Position numbers and translations under genes: made by a program. The notes beneath the pieces were generated by a model. The model ran no database searches. It was not told the DNA's origin and worked only from the letters and a program-made list of their open reading frames with translations. This document shows positions 8,736 through 17,280 of a stretch of 64,000 nucleotides of DNA, piece after piece. The stretch is from an uncultured Acetatifactor sp. Its GTDB lineage: Bacteria; Bacillota; Clostridia; Lachnospirales; Lachnospiraceae. Each line of letters opens with the position of its first letter. The stretch's first letter is position 1. The stretch is taken from contig CAJUAP010000001.1 in NCBI GenBank assembly GCA_910584435.1, positions 10,831-74,830 on the forward strand. Direction: 5' to 3'.

Positions 8736-9485
8736 TTACAATTCCTCCGAATTATCCAAAGCTTCCCTGGAATTTTTCTCTCCTGAACGGCTCCCTTCTT
8801 TAGACTGCCCCTCTTCTTCGGAATTCCCTTCTCTGGAACTCAATTTTTCATCAGGAGAAGCATATTCCATATTTTCCATATATTGCATATCGAAAATATC
8901 TATCACCTCTGCTCCGAATACATCATGCATGTATGAGTAAATCGCATGATTGCGCTGTTCCATCTCCTGCTTTCTGATCAAACGCTTCTTCAGCTCCACC
9001 CGTATCTGCGTAACCCATTCGGCAATCTCCTGAATAAAGCCCCTGTTTTCCTGCATAGTTTGATAACAGCAATCCATGGTAAGCAGCATCAGCTGAAAAT
9101 TCATCTGCTCAATTTCCCGCGGCAGTTCCATGAGTTCATCCTGATACTCTTCCATTCTCTCATTGCACTCTTCCACCAGCTTTTTATTCTGTTCTATTTT
9201 CTGCGTTAATTCCTTACTGGGAGACTGTTCCGCCTCATCTGCCAATGATACAATATCCTTCATAAGCTTTTTCTTCAGCTTCTTAATGTCCTTTGTCTCC
9301 GCATTCAGCTTTCCCTGCCGTTTCAGTAGATCATTGAGCTGTCCTTCCAGGTCTGATACCTCAGCCCTGTTTTCTTCTGTCAACAGCCGATACCACTTAT
9401 TGTCCAATGTAAGTACAGGAATCTTCTTCCCCTGCAATGCCTGTCTGAATAATGCCTGTCTCTCTTCCTCGCCCTTCTTCTTCAT
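8736..9485 (-). CDS. Coiled-coil protein of unknown function
   Basis: A 249-residue hydrophilic protein with no signal peptide. Residues ~40-190 are heptad-rich and strongly predicted by eye to be helical or coiled coil (VSDLEGQLNDLLKRQ; LKKLMKDIVSLADEAEQ). The C-terminal ~35 residues are a low-complexity acidic/serine tail (GNSEEEGQSKEGSRSGEKN). I do not recognise a family. It lies 47 bp downstream of rex on the same strand, so it may be co-transcribed with rex, though nothing in it suggests redox sensing. It is cytoplasmic by inference. Confidence 0.7.
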   Translation of the reverse strand: MKKKGEEERQALFRQALQGKKIPVLTLDNKWYRLLTEENRAEVSDLEGQLNDLLKRQGKLNAETKDIKKLKKKLMKDIVSLADEAEQSPSKELTQKIEQNKKLVEECNERMEEYQDELMELPREIEQMNFQLMLLTMDCCYQTMQENRGFIQEIAEWVTQIRVELKKRLIRKQEMEQRNHAIYSYMHDVFGAEVIDIFDMQYMENMEYASPDEKLSSREGNSEEEGQSKEGSRSGEKNSREALDNSEEL

Positions 9486-9532
9486 TCTCCCAATGACCCC
9501 TCCTGTTTATATGTTCCCCAGTTTCCCACACA

Positions 9533-10183
9533 CTAATTATTTGAACTGTTGCTGAGATTGTAAGATAATTTCATAAGACTGTCGGAAAGATGAACATTTT
9601 CCACCTGTATTCCCTCCGGCACATTCAAATCAACATGCGCAAAATTCCAGATGGCCTTAATGCCGTTTCTCACCAGCTTCTCCGCCACCGCAACTGCTCC
9701 GGACTTTGGAATCGTAAGCACTGCAATATCAACATCATTCTTCCGGATAAAATCTTCCATTTCTGTCATGGACATGATTTTAATACCACGAATTTCTTTT
9801 CCTATCAAATCCGGCGCCTGGTCAAAAACACCGCAGAAAATAAACCCCCTCTTCTCAAAATTAATATAATTTCCCAAGGCTCTTCCCAGATTTCCCGCGC
9901 CTACAATAATAAAGCGATGCTGCTGATCCAGCCCCAGAATCTTGCCAACTTCATGATATAAATACTCCACATTATAGCCATATCCCTGCTGGCCGAATCC
10001 GCCGAAATTATTAAAATCCTGACGGATCTGAGATGCCGTGACCTTCATCAACTCACTTAAATCCTGTGACGATATTCTCTCTATCCCCTTATCCTTCAGC
10101 TCACCCAGATATCGAAAATATCTGGGCAGACGTCCGATAACAGCCTGTGAAATCTCTCTGTCTTCCAAGAATCTTACCTCCAT
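9533..10183 (-). CDS. rex: Redox-sensing transcriptional repressor Rex
   Basis: About 216 residues. The N-terminal winged helix begins ISQAVIGRLPRYFRYLGEL with ISSQDLSELMKVTASQIRQDFNNFGGFGQQGYGY as the DNA-binding core. The C-terminal Rossmann domain carries IIVGAGNLGRALGNY (GxGxxG) and VFDQAPDLIG, and binds NADH/NAD. Rex represses fermentation and respiration genes until NADH rises. I chose the ATG at 10183, which gives a family-typical length; a TTG 21 bases upstream is possible. The promoter at 10257-10285 contains a palindrome, which makes autoregulation likely. Confidence 0.96.
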   Translation of the reverse strand: MEVRFLEDREISQAVIGRLPRYFRYLGELKDKGIERISSQDLSELMKVTASQIRQDFNNFGGFGQQGYGYNVEYLYHEVGKILGLDQQHRFIIVGAGNLGRALGNYINFEKRGFIFCGVFDQAPDLIGKEIRGIKIMSMTEMEDFIRKNDVDIAVLTIPKSGAVAVAEKLVRNGIKAIWNFAHVDLNVPEGIQVENVHLSDSLMKLSYNLSNSSNN

Positions 10184-10256
10184 ACACGCAACTACAATTT
10201 CCAAACATCCAATATAAAAATATTCTTATCCCATTAGAACCACTTACATCCCTATC

Positions 10257-10285
10257 ATCATAACAAAATGTTAAATTCTTGTCAA
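10257..10285 (-). promoter_or_regulatory. rex promoter with overlapping palindrome
   Basis: On the minus strand TTGACA (10280-10285) and TATGAT (10257-10262) are separated by 17 bp. The 13-bp palindrome TAACATTTTGTTA (10261-10273) lies in the spacer and touches the -10. It is not the textbook Rex site, which has TTGTTAA-type half-sites facing outward, but its position suits a repressor operator, possibly for Rex itself. Confidence 0.55.
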
Positions 10286-10301
10286 TGGCCGCTGACAGCG
10301 C

Positions 10302-11177
10302 TTATCCTTCTGTAAATGGAATCCCCTGTTCATCCGCATACCGCTCCGCCGTCGATCCCTGCACACCTACGATCCGGAACCCCGGAACCACCTCATACCC
10401 TTTTATCCGGTATGCCCTGATCAAAGCATCTTCATCCCCGTCGTATTCCCGCACTTCCATCATCCCCGCCGACTTTTCTCCGAATTCTTTTACACTCACC
10501 GGTATTTTCAGCTCTTTTAAGGAAGGGCAGTCAAAAAATATGTAATCGTCCAGCTTCTCAATTCCCTCTTCCAATTCCACACATTCCAATGCCTCACAAT
10601 CACTGAAAGCCTCATCCGACATATTGACCGTCTTCGGTATGGTTACCTGTTTCAGAGAACTGCAGCCAAGAAACGCTCCTGTAATAACCCTGGTTCCCTG
10701 AGGAAATGCAAAATGCTCCAAAGCTGTCTCTTTAAACGCGTAGGAAAAATCGGTTACACTTTCTGGCACCTGAATCTGTCTGAGGGAATAACAGCAGTCA
10801 AACGCATGGGACATATCCTCCAACCCCTTCGGCAGACGCACTTCTTCCAGATTTTCACAGCCATAAAATGTCCCTTCTATTGATACCACTCCCTCCGGTA
10901 TCTCCACACTTTTTAACTCATAGAAGCCGTCAAATGTACAGGCAAGAGATGTCACTTTTCTGCCGTCTATCTCTGCCGGAATCTGAATATGTGTCTCACT
11001 GCCGTTGTACCTTAACAGCTCCATGGAATCTACTTCATCTTCCGGCAGCCAATATGTCCATAACCCATCCGAACTGGTAAACAGCTCACAGGCTTCCTCA
11101 TCCTCTAACATCCAAAAATAATCATAGCTTTCTCCCGTCCCGTATCTCCCTCTGCCGTCGCTCCAATATGCGTTCAT
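10302..11177 (-). CDS. BspA-type leucine-rich repeat protein without signal peptide
   Basis: A 291-residue protein. From residue ~55 to ~245 it has repeated BspA/TpLRR units such as VEIPEGVVSIEGTFYGCENLEEVRLP and LKQVTIPKTVNMSDEAFSDCEALECVEL. The last ~35 residues (GFRIVGVQGSTAERYADEQGIPF) form the common BspA ending. Unlike the two large LRR proteins at 21000-28483, it has no signal peptide, anchor or membrane segment, so it is probably cytoplasmic. The ATG at 11177 follows GAGGTGATCAGAA. Its role is unknown. It is divergent from the ABC-F gene; the 260-bp gap holds the promoter at 11367. Confidence 0.8.
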   Translation of the reverse strand: MNAYWSDGRGRYGTGESYDYFWMLEDEEACELFTSSDGLWTYWLPEDEVDSMELLRYNGSETHIQIPAEIDGRKVTSLACTFDGFYELKSVEIPEGVVSIEGTFYGCENLEEVRLPKGLEDMSHAFDCCYSLRQIQVPESVTDFSYAFKETALEHFAFPQGTRVITGAFLGCSSLKQVTIPKTVNMSDEAFSDCEALECVELEEGIEKLDDYIFFDCPSLKELKIPVSVKEFGEKSAGMMEVREYDGDEDALIRAYRIKGYEVVPGFRIVGVQGSTAERYADEQGIPFTEG

Positions 11178-11366
11178 TTCTGATCACCTCGTCCATCCCT
11201 CTCTTATTTTCTATTTGTGTGCATACAATACAGTCACAAATCCCAATTATATTGGTTCAACAATTCCTTCAAATCGTTATACATCACCATCTTTTACTTT
11301 GATTCACCCATTATAGCACAAATTCCAAATCAAGGAAATAGCGATATAAGTTTTTCCGGCCAATCA

Positions 11367-11395
11367 TTGATTTATGGGAAAGTTGGCGGTATAAT
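11367..11395 (+). promoter_or_regulatory. Probable promoter of the ABC-F gene
   Basis: TTGATT (11367-11372), a 17-bp spacer and a perfect TATAAT (11390-11395) on the plus strand, giving a leader of only about 35 nt before the ATG at 11438. The leader is too short for the attenuator seen before some antibiotic-resistance ABC-F genes. Nothing else was found between 11178 and 11437. Confidence 0.6.
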
Positions 11396-11437
11396 TATGT
11401 TGTCCATTTTTTACATAATCCCAAGACGGAGGAACTT

Positions 11438-13407
11438 ATGCTATTATCTTGCCAGAATATATCAAAAGCATTTTTAGAAGTGAAAATACTTCAAAACGCC
11501 AGTTTTCACATAGAAGACTATGAGAAAGCCGCCATTGTCGGAATCAATGGTGCAGGAAAAACCACTCTGCTGCGCATTCTTGTAGGAGAATTGTCCCCTG
11601 ACAGCGGAACCGTAACCCTGTCCAAAAATAAAACCGTGGGCTATCTGGCCCAGAATAATGCCGTGGATACCTCCAATACCATTTATGGAGAACTCCTGTC
11701 CGTTAAGCAGCATCTGATAGATCTGGAAGAACGCATCCATACCTGTGAAATTTCCATGCAGTCCGGCCGGGGAAAAGCGCTGGATACTCTGATGCAGCAA
11801 TATACTACATTAACACATGCATATGAGACCGGGGGCGGCTACACCTATAAAAGCGAAATTATCGGTGTGTTAAAGGGACTTGGCTTTGCTGAAACAGAGT
11901 TTGACAAACCTGTATCCACCCTCTCCGGAGGGCAGAAAACCAGAGTCGCCCTGAGCAGATTACTGCTGCAGAAGCCGGATCTGATTATTTTGGATGAGCC
12001 CACCAACCACCTGGACTTAAACTCCATTGCATGGCTGGAAACTTACCTGCTGAATTACAAAGGCGCGGTTCTGATTGTTTCTCATGACCGTTACTTTCTA
12101 AATCGTATTACCACTAAAATCATTGAAATTGATCAGACAAAATGCACAACATTCATGGGCAATTATTCCGATTATGCCCTGAAAAAAGAACAGCTCCGCA
12201 CGCAGCCATGCATGCCTACATGAACCAGCAGCGCGAAATCAAGCATCAGGAAGAAGTCATTGAAAAGCTGCGCTCCTTCAACCGGGAAAAATCCATAAAG
12301 CGGGCCCGAAGCCGTGAAAAAATGCTGGATAAAATTGAAGTAATAGAAAAGCCCACGGAAGCACGTACCGATATGCAGTTAAAACTCATTCCCAGATGTA
12401 AAAGCGGAAATGATGTGCTGACAGTGGAAAACTTAAGCAAAGCCTTTGGCCATAACCAGCTGTTTGAACAGGTAAGCTTTGAAATCAAGCGCGGGGAGCA
12501 TGTAGCCATCATAGGCGACAACGGAACGGGCAAAACCACCCTGCTGAAGATAGTAAACGGGCTTCTCCCTGCCGACCATGGCACTTATCGTTTGGGTGCC
12601 AATGTAGAACCCGGCTATTATGACCAGGAACACCATGTATTACACAGCGAAAAGACTTTATTTGATGAAATATCCGATGAGAATCCTGCCCTGAACAATA
12701 CGGAAATACGAAATGTTCTGGCTGCTTTTTTGTTTACAGGGGATGATGTTTTCAAGCGTATCTGTGACTTAAGCGGCGGAGAGCGCGGACGCGTCTCCCT
12801 TGCTAAATTAATGTTGAGCAATTCCAATTTCCTGCTTCTGGACGAGCCTACCAACCATCTGGATATTGTCTCAAAGGAAATTCTGGAAAATGCTCTGAAT
12901 AATTATGAAGGCACTGTCTTATATGTGTCCCATGACCGCTATTTTATTAACAAAACAGCGCATAGGATACTGGAGCTGACTTCCTGCCGCTTTATTAATT
13001 ACATTGGAAATTATGACTATTACCTGGAAAAACGTGAGGCAATGACATTGGCGGAAGCAAATGCCGCAGCAATTCCAAAAACAATAGCTGCTTCCGGAGC
13101 TTCTATGGAGCACGCTGCCGGACGTTCCGCTCCCGCATTGAAAACCCAAGGGTCAGAAAGCAAATTGGACTGGAAGGCACAGAAAGAAGAACAAGCCCTG
13201 CTCCGCAAAAAAGAAAATGACCTGAAAAAATGCGAAGAAAAAATTGCCCTGTTGGAAGAACGGATGAAACAGTTAGACGAGGCGCTTTCCGATTCTGCCA
13301 TTGGAACGCAATTGGAGCAGCTGCAGAAACTGACTTCGGAACAGGCCGGGATCAATGCGGAGCTTACAACGCTTTATGCGGAATGGGAACAATTGGCTGA
13401 AGAATAG
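11438..13407 (+). pseudogene. ABC-F ATPase (YdiF/Uup/EttA-like), interrupted by a frameshift
   Basis: The first frame runs 11438-12223 and the second covers ~12203-13407. Together they rebuild one ABC-F protein of about 650 residues. ATPase domain 1 has GINGAGKTTLLRI, LSGGQKTRVALSRLLL and LIILDEPTNHLDL. The linker is rich in Lys/Arg/Glu. Domain 2 has GDNGTGKTTLLKI, LSGGERGRVSLAKLML and LLLDEPTNHLDI, followed by an Ala/Ser spacer and a C-terminal coiled coil from ~13170. The break is in ACGCAGCCATG (~12199-12209); one extra G (ACGGCAGCCATG) would restore RT-AAMHAYMNQQ. No slippery heptamer or stop-flanking signal for programmed shifting is visible. Either the gene is recently inactivated or the base was missed in sequencing. 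Intact ABC-F proteins act on ribosomes in translation or antibiotic protection. Confidence 0.85.
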
Positions 13408-13481
13408 ACAGGAATCCCGGATTAACTGGCAGGAAATCAGCGAACTGAAATCAAAAATTGCATAGCTGAAATTGCACTGAA

Positions 13482-13519
13482 AGGGAAGTGCCTCTGCTGC
13501 ATCAAGGAGGCACTTCCCT
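13482..13519. terminator. Bidirectional terminator hairpin between ABC-F and icd
   Basis: A 13-bp stem AGGGAAGTGCCTC/GAGGCACTTCCCT with a 12-nt loop sits between the convergent ABC-F gene (+) and icd (-). The plus-strand 3' flank is GCCGTTTATTG. On the minus strand the flank is TTCAGTGC, so the T-run is weak in both directions. Confidence 0.65.
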
Positions 13520-13545
13520 GCCGTTTATTGTACGGAATATGGTAC

Positions 13546-14754
13546 TTATAATAACTGCTCTAATGTCTCCCGGATGGCCTTGATAAACTCCAGGCTATTC
13601 AATATCACAGGATTTTCGCAGGTGGAAATCAGAGACAAACTCTTTGTCATTTTTCCTTCTTCCACTGTTTTAACACAGGCTTGCTCTAATTTATCGGCAA
13701 ATGCAGCCAGTTCCGCATTTCCATCCAGCTCCCCTCTCTTCCGCAATGCGCCGGTCCAGGCAAAAATAGTTGCAATGGAATTCGTGGAGGTTTCTTCCCC
13801 CTTTAAGTGCTTATAGTAATGACGCTGTACCGTACCATGTGCCGCCTCATACTCATAGGCGCCGCCGGGAGACACCAGAACAGATGTCATCATAGACAGA
13901 TCGCCATAGGCCGTTGCCACCATATCGGACATAACATCACCATCATAATTTTTGCATGCCCAGATGAAGCCTCCCTCCGAACGGATGACCCTGGCCACCG
14001 CATCATCAATCAGCGTATAAAAGTAAGTGATGCCCAATTCTTCAAATTTTGCCTTATACTCCGCATCATAAATTTCCTGGAAAATATCTTTAAATGTATG
14101 GTCATATTTTTTGGAAATGGTATCCTTTGTAGAAAACCACAAATCCTGTCCGGTATCAACTGCATAGCCAAAACATGCTCTTGCAAAACTGCTGATGGAT
14201 TTCTCCGTATTATGAATTCCCTGCAGAATGCCTGCTCCTGTAAATTCATGAATCAGTTCCCTGGTTTCCGTACCGTCCTCAGCCGTAAACACCAGCTCCG
14301 CCCTGCCGGCCCCGGGTACTTTCAACTCCGTATTCTTATATACATCGCCATAGGCATGACGGGCAATCGTAATAGGCTTAGTCCAGTTTTTCACATACGG
14401 TACAATTCCTTTTACAAGAATAGGCGAACGGAATACCGTTCCGTCAAGAATTGCACGTATGGTTCCGTTAGGACTTTTCCACATTTCCTTTAAGCTGTAC
14501 TCCTTCATCCTTGCCCCGTTCGGCGTAATGGTAGCGCATTTTACGGCAACGCCATACTTCAATGTGGCATTGGCCGAATCTACCGTCACCTGGTCATCCG
14601 TTGCATTCCGATGCTCCAGGCCAAGATCGTAATACTCCGTTTTCAGTTCAATGTATGGAAGCAATAATTCTTCTTTTATCATCTGCCAGAGAATCCTTGT
14701 CATCTCATCCCCGTCCATCTCCACCAGCGGCGTAGTCATCTTAATCTTATCCAT
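13546..14754 (-). CDS. icd: NADP-dependent isocitrate dehydrogenase
   Basis: A 402-residue enzyme converting isocitrate to 2-oxoglutarate and CO2 with NADPH formation. It belongs to the dimeric type shared with eukaryotes rather than the E. coli type: VEMDGDEMTRILWQMIKEELLLPY at the N-terminus, then NATDDQVTVDSANA, WKSPNGTIRAILDGTVFR (substrate region) and the NYDGDVMSDMVATAYGDLSMM metal/cofactor block. The ATG at 14754 has GGAGGAAATTAA in front. It is the last gene of the operon with the GntR regulator and the Re-citrate synthase-like enzyme. No aconitase is present in the window. The likely role is 2-oxoglutarate for glutamate synthesis in an anaerobe with an incomplete TCA cycle. Confidence 0.95.
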   Translation of the reverse strand: MDKIKMTTPLVEMDGDEMTRILWQMIKEELLLPYIELKTEYYDLGLEHRNATDDQVTVDSANATLKYGVAVKCATITPNGARMKEYSLKEMWKSPNGTIRAILDGTVFRSPILVKGIVPYVKNWTKPITIARHAYGDVYKNTELKVPGAGRAELVFTAEDGTETRELIHEFTGAGILQGIHNTEKSISSFARACFGYAVDTGQDLWFSTKDTISKKYDHTFKDIFQEIYDAEYKAKFEELGITYFYTLIDDAVARVIRSEGGFIWACKNYDGDVMSDMVATAYGDLSMMTSVLVSPGGAYEYEAAHGTVQRHYYKHLKGEETSTNSIATIFAWTGALRKRGELDGNAELAAFADKLEQACVKTVEEGKMTKSLSLISTCENPVILNSLEFIKAIRETLEQLL

Positions 14755-14825
14755 TTAATTTCCTCCATTTATAATTTCGCAGGTATCCATACAATATTCT
14801 CAACAAGTTATCCTCACATGTAAAC

Positions 14826-15542
14826 TTATCCGGACACTGCATGGGTCTCTGCCTCTCTACCCTGATATGCCTCCTGCAGACCATTCTGTACCATATTCTG
14901 ATAAGCATTTATCATATGGCAATTGGCAAGTTTCTCCGCGCAATCTCCGTCTCCTGCCTTAATGGCTTCCATAATTTTCTTATGCTCTTCATTAGACTTT
15001 AACCCTCTGTCTGCTTTTGCCAATGTCTTCTTACGCACCCGCAGCACATACTGGTGAAGATCTTTCAGAAGATGCTCCAATATTTTGCTTGCACAGGCTT
15101 CGTACATAATCTCATGAAAACGATTATCCAACTCCGCAAGCTGTTCCAACTGTCCCTTCTGCGCATGAAACTCGGCAAGATACACATTTTCTTCCATCTC
15201 CCTCATTTGTGTATCCGTAATATGCTCCGTTGCCCATCTGGCACACAGCCCCTCCAGCCGGGAGCGAATCATATAGATGTCCTTCACATCCTGCACCGTA
15301 ATGCCCGTTACATAAGCGCCTTTATTCGGAATGATCTGAAGCAAACCCTCCAATTCCAACTGCCGGAATGCTTCTCGCACCGGCGTGCGGCTCACCCCCA
15401 TTTCTTCACCTATTGCCACTTCCTTTAATTCTTCGTGATCCGCATATCTGCCGCTTAAAATATCATCCCGCAGCTTATTGAATACACGCCCTCGCAGGGA
15501 GTACTTGTCAGTAACCTCCTGCTTTACATCATACTTACCCAT
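14826..15542 (-). CDS. GntR family regulator, FCD (FadR/VanR-like) subfamily
   Basis: About 238 residues. The winged-helix DNA-binding domain spans residues ~12-80 (RGRVFNKLRDDILSGRY; VSRTPVREAFRQLELEGLL). An all-helical FCD ligand domain follows (~90-220, with RSRLEGLCARWA and LDNRFHEIMYEACASKIL, carrying the usual metal/ligand Asp and His residues). The ATG at 15542 follows GGGGAGGAGAA. It is sandwiched between the citrate-synthase-like gene (42 bp) and icd (71 bp), so its ligand is probably an organic acid such as citrate or 2-oxoglutarate (inference). The 22-bp palindrome at 17064-17085 has the ATTGTATACAAT core expected for this subfamily and is its likely operator. Confidence 0.9.
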   Translation of the reverse strand: MGKYDVKQEVTDKYSLRGRVFNKLRDDILSGRYADHEELKEVAIGEEMGVSRTPVREAFRQLELEGLLQIIPNKGAYVTGITVQDVKDIYMIRSRLEGLCARWATEHITDTQMREMEENVYLAEFHAQKGQLEQLAELDNRFHEIMYEACASKILEHLLKDLHQYVLRVRKKTLAKADRGLKSNEEHKKIMEAIKAGDGDCAEKLANCHMINAYQNMVQNGLQEAYQGREAETHAVSG

Positions 15543-15584
15543 TTCTCCTCCCCTGCTGCTCACAGAAATATAACATTACAAATA

Positions 15585-16994
15585 TCATCCCAATGAAAGA
15601 TTCTGTTCCTGACACACCTGCTCCACACAGGCAACAATTTCCTCATCTGTCATCACCGTCACGCGGCCGCCGGCATACTCCTCATCCACCCACTTCTTCA
15701 CCTCTTTTACAAGCGCAGAATTCTTCTCCACCTGCTTATCATCGCTCAATTTATAATATGTATTGATCCAATGGGCAATGCCGGCCAGACCGGAAGTGTT
15801 GGATATGGCACACAATACAGGCCGCTTCAGGAATTTCTCCGTATCAAAAATATTATATATCTCTTCATTCTTCAATAGTCCATCCGCATGAATGCCGGCC
15901 CTGGTGACATTAAAATTCTTTCCCACAAAAGGAGTTCTGGGTGGAATCCGATAACCGATTTCCTTCTCATAATACTCCGCCAGTTCTGTAATCACTGTGG
16001 TATCCATTCCGTTCAAATCCCCTTTGATCTGCGCATACTCGAATACCATTGCCTCCAGCGGTGTATTGCCCGTTCTCTCTCCAATGCCGAACAGAGAAGT
16101 ATTGATACCGGAACATCCATAGAGCCACGCGGTCGTGGAATTGGACACTGCTTTATAGAAATCATTATGTCCATGCCATTCAATCAGAGCATGGGGTACT
16201 CCCGCATGGGTATGTATGGCGTAAATAATACCCTGCACACTTCTCGGTATGACCGCTCCCGGATAGTTCACGCCATAGCCCATGGTATCACAGGCCCTTA
16301 CTTTAATAGGAATTCCGTACTCTTCCATTAACTTCATCAATTCCAGACAAAACGGCACTACATATCCGTAGATATCCGCTCTTGTAATATCCTCCAGATG
16401 GCATCTGGGGCTTATCCCTTCTTCCAGGCATTCCCGAATTACACTCAGATAGTGATCCATTGCCTGCCTTCTTGTCATCTTCAGCTTCAGAAAAATATGA
16501 TAATCAGAGCAGCTGACCAGAATCCCTGTCTCCTTCATACCAATTTCCTTTACCAGCTTGAAATCCTCTTTACTGGCACGAATCCAGCTTGTCACCTCCG
16601 GAAATTCATAGCCCCTCTCCATACATTTATACACGGCATCCCTGTCCTTCTTACTGTACAGGAAGAATTCACTGGCGCGAATCATGCCGTTCGGCCCCCC
16701 CAGCTTATGCAGATAATCATAAATCGTCACAATCTGTTCCGTGGTATAAGGTGCTCTGGACTGCTGGCCGTCCCGGAAGGTCGTGTCCGTGATCCAGATA
16801 TCCCTGGGCATATTATGGGGTACGATTCTGTCGTTGAAAGGAATCTTGGGAATCTCCGAATACGGAAACATATTGCGGAACACATTGGGCCGCTCTACAT
16901 CATCCAGAATATACATATGCTCTTCTATCTGAAGAAGATTATTATTATGATTCATAGTTACAGGACGATTCTGAAATGTCAAATTATCTCTCAT
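15585..16994 (-). CDS. Re-citrate synthase-like enzyme (IPMS/homocitrate synthase family)
   Basis: A 469-residue HMGL-type TIM-barrel enzyme. DTTFRDGQQSRAPYT carries the conserved acid/Arg start of the barrel, IEWHGHNDFYKAVSNS the metal-binding HxH, and NFNVTRAGIHADGLLKNEEIYN the C-terminal subdomain. It has an N-terminal extension of ~55 residues and lacks the LeuA allosteric domain of true 2-isopropylmalate synthases. Clostridial Re-citrate synthase (condensing acetyl-CoA and oxaloacetate) is a divergent member of this family. The operon with icd argues for citrate rather than isopropylmalate or homocitrate. I chose the ATG at 16994 because GGAGGTATCATT precedes it; the frame extends 11 codons further up. 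Substrate assignment is inference from context. Confidence 0.8.
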   Translation of the reverse strand: MRDNLTFQNRPVTMNHNNNLLQIEEHMYILDDVERPNVFRNMFPYSEIPKIPFNDRIVPHNMPRDIWITDTTFRDGQQSRAPYTTEQIVTIYDYLHKLGGPNGMIRASEFFLYSKKDRDAVYKCMERGYEFPEVTSWIRASKEDFKLVKEIGMKETGILVSCSDYHIFLKLKMTRRQAMDHYLSVIRECLEEGISPRCHLEDITRADIYGYVVPFCLELMKLMEEYGIPIKVRACDTMGYGVNYPGAVIPRSVQGIIYAIHTHAGVPHALIEWHGHNDFYKAVSNSTTAWLYGCSGINTSLFGIGERTGNTPLEAMVFEYAQIKGDLNGMDTTVITELAEYYEKEIGYRIPPRTPFVGKNFNVTRAGIHADGLLKNEEIYNIFDTEKFLKRPVLCAISNTSGLAGIAHWINTYYKLSDDKQVEKNSALVKEVKKWVDEEYAGGRVTVMTDEEIVACVEQVCQEQNLSLG

Positions 16995-17063
16995 AATGAT
17001 ACCTCCCCGCCCGCAGGGTACGGGCATTCATGTAAGCTTTGGAAGACCAGTTCTTTTCATTTC

Positions 17064-17097
17064 GTATAATTGTATACAATTATACCGGCTGTGTCAA
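17064..17097 (-). promoter_or_regulatory. Promoter and perfect palindromic operator of the citrate/icd operon
   Basis: A perfect 22-bp palindrome at 17064-17085 is centred on ATTGTATACAAT. On the minus strand TTGACA (17092-17097) and TACAAT (17069-17074) are 17 bp apart, so the -10 lies inside the palindrome. A bound GntR protein would block RNA polymerase. The regulator encoded two genes downstream is the obvious candidate, giving autoregulation. Confidence 0.75.
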
Positions 17098-17158
17098 TCT
17101 TTTTTGAAGCAAAAGATAAAATTGAACGGTCAAAACGAAAAGAAAAATTTATCTAACC

Positions 17159-17187
17159 TTGTCACTTAACTAAATTTCTGTTAGAAT
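17159..17187 (+). promoter_or_regulatory. Probable promoter of the hybrid histidine kinase gene
   Basis: TTGTCA (17159-17164) and TAGAAT (17182-17187) are 17 bp apart on the plus strand, about 90 bp before the GTG start at 17281. It diverges from the citrate operon promoter; about 60 bp separate the two. Confidence 0.5.
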
Positions 17188-17280
17188 ACTCTTGTGAACA
17201 TCATATCACGGAACATCTCATAATAGTTCCTGGAATGTTATCACTACAAAATACACGGCAGCAGGAGGCATAAGTCAAAA

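Noticed and set aside
12180..12230. Programmed ribosomal frameshift in the ABC-F gene
   Set aside because: No slippery heptamer, no upstream Shine-Dalgarno enhancer and no strong downstream structure visible; simple indel or error fits better.
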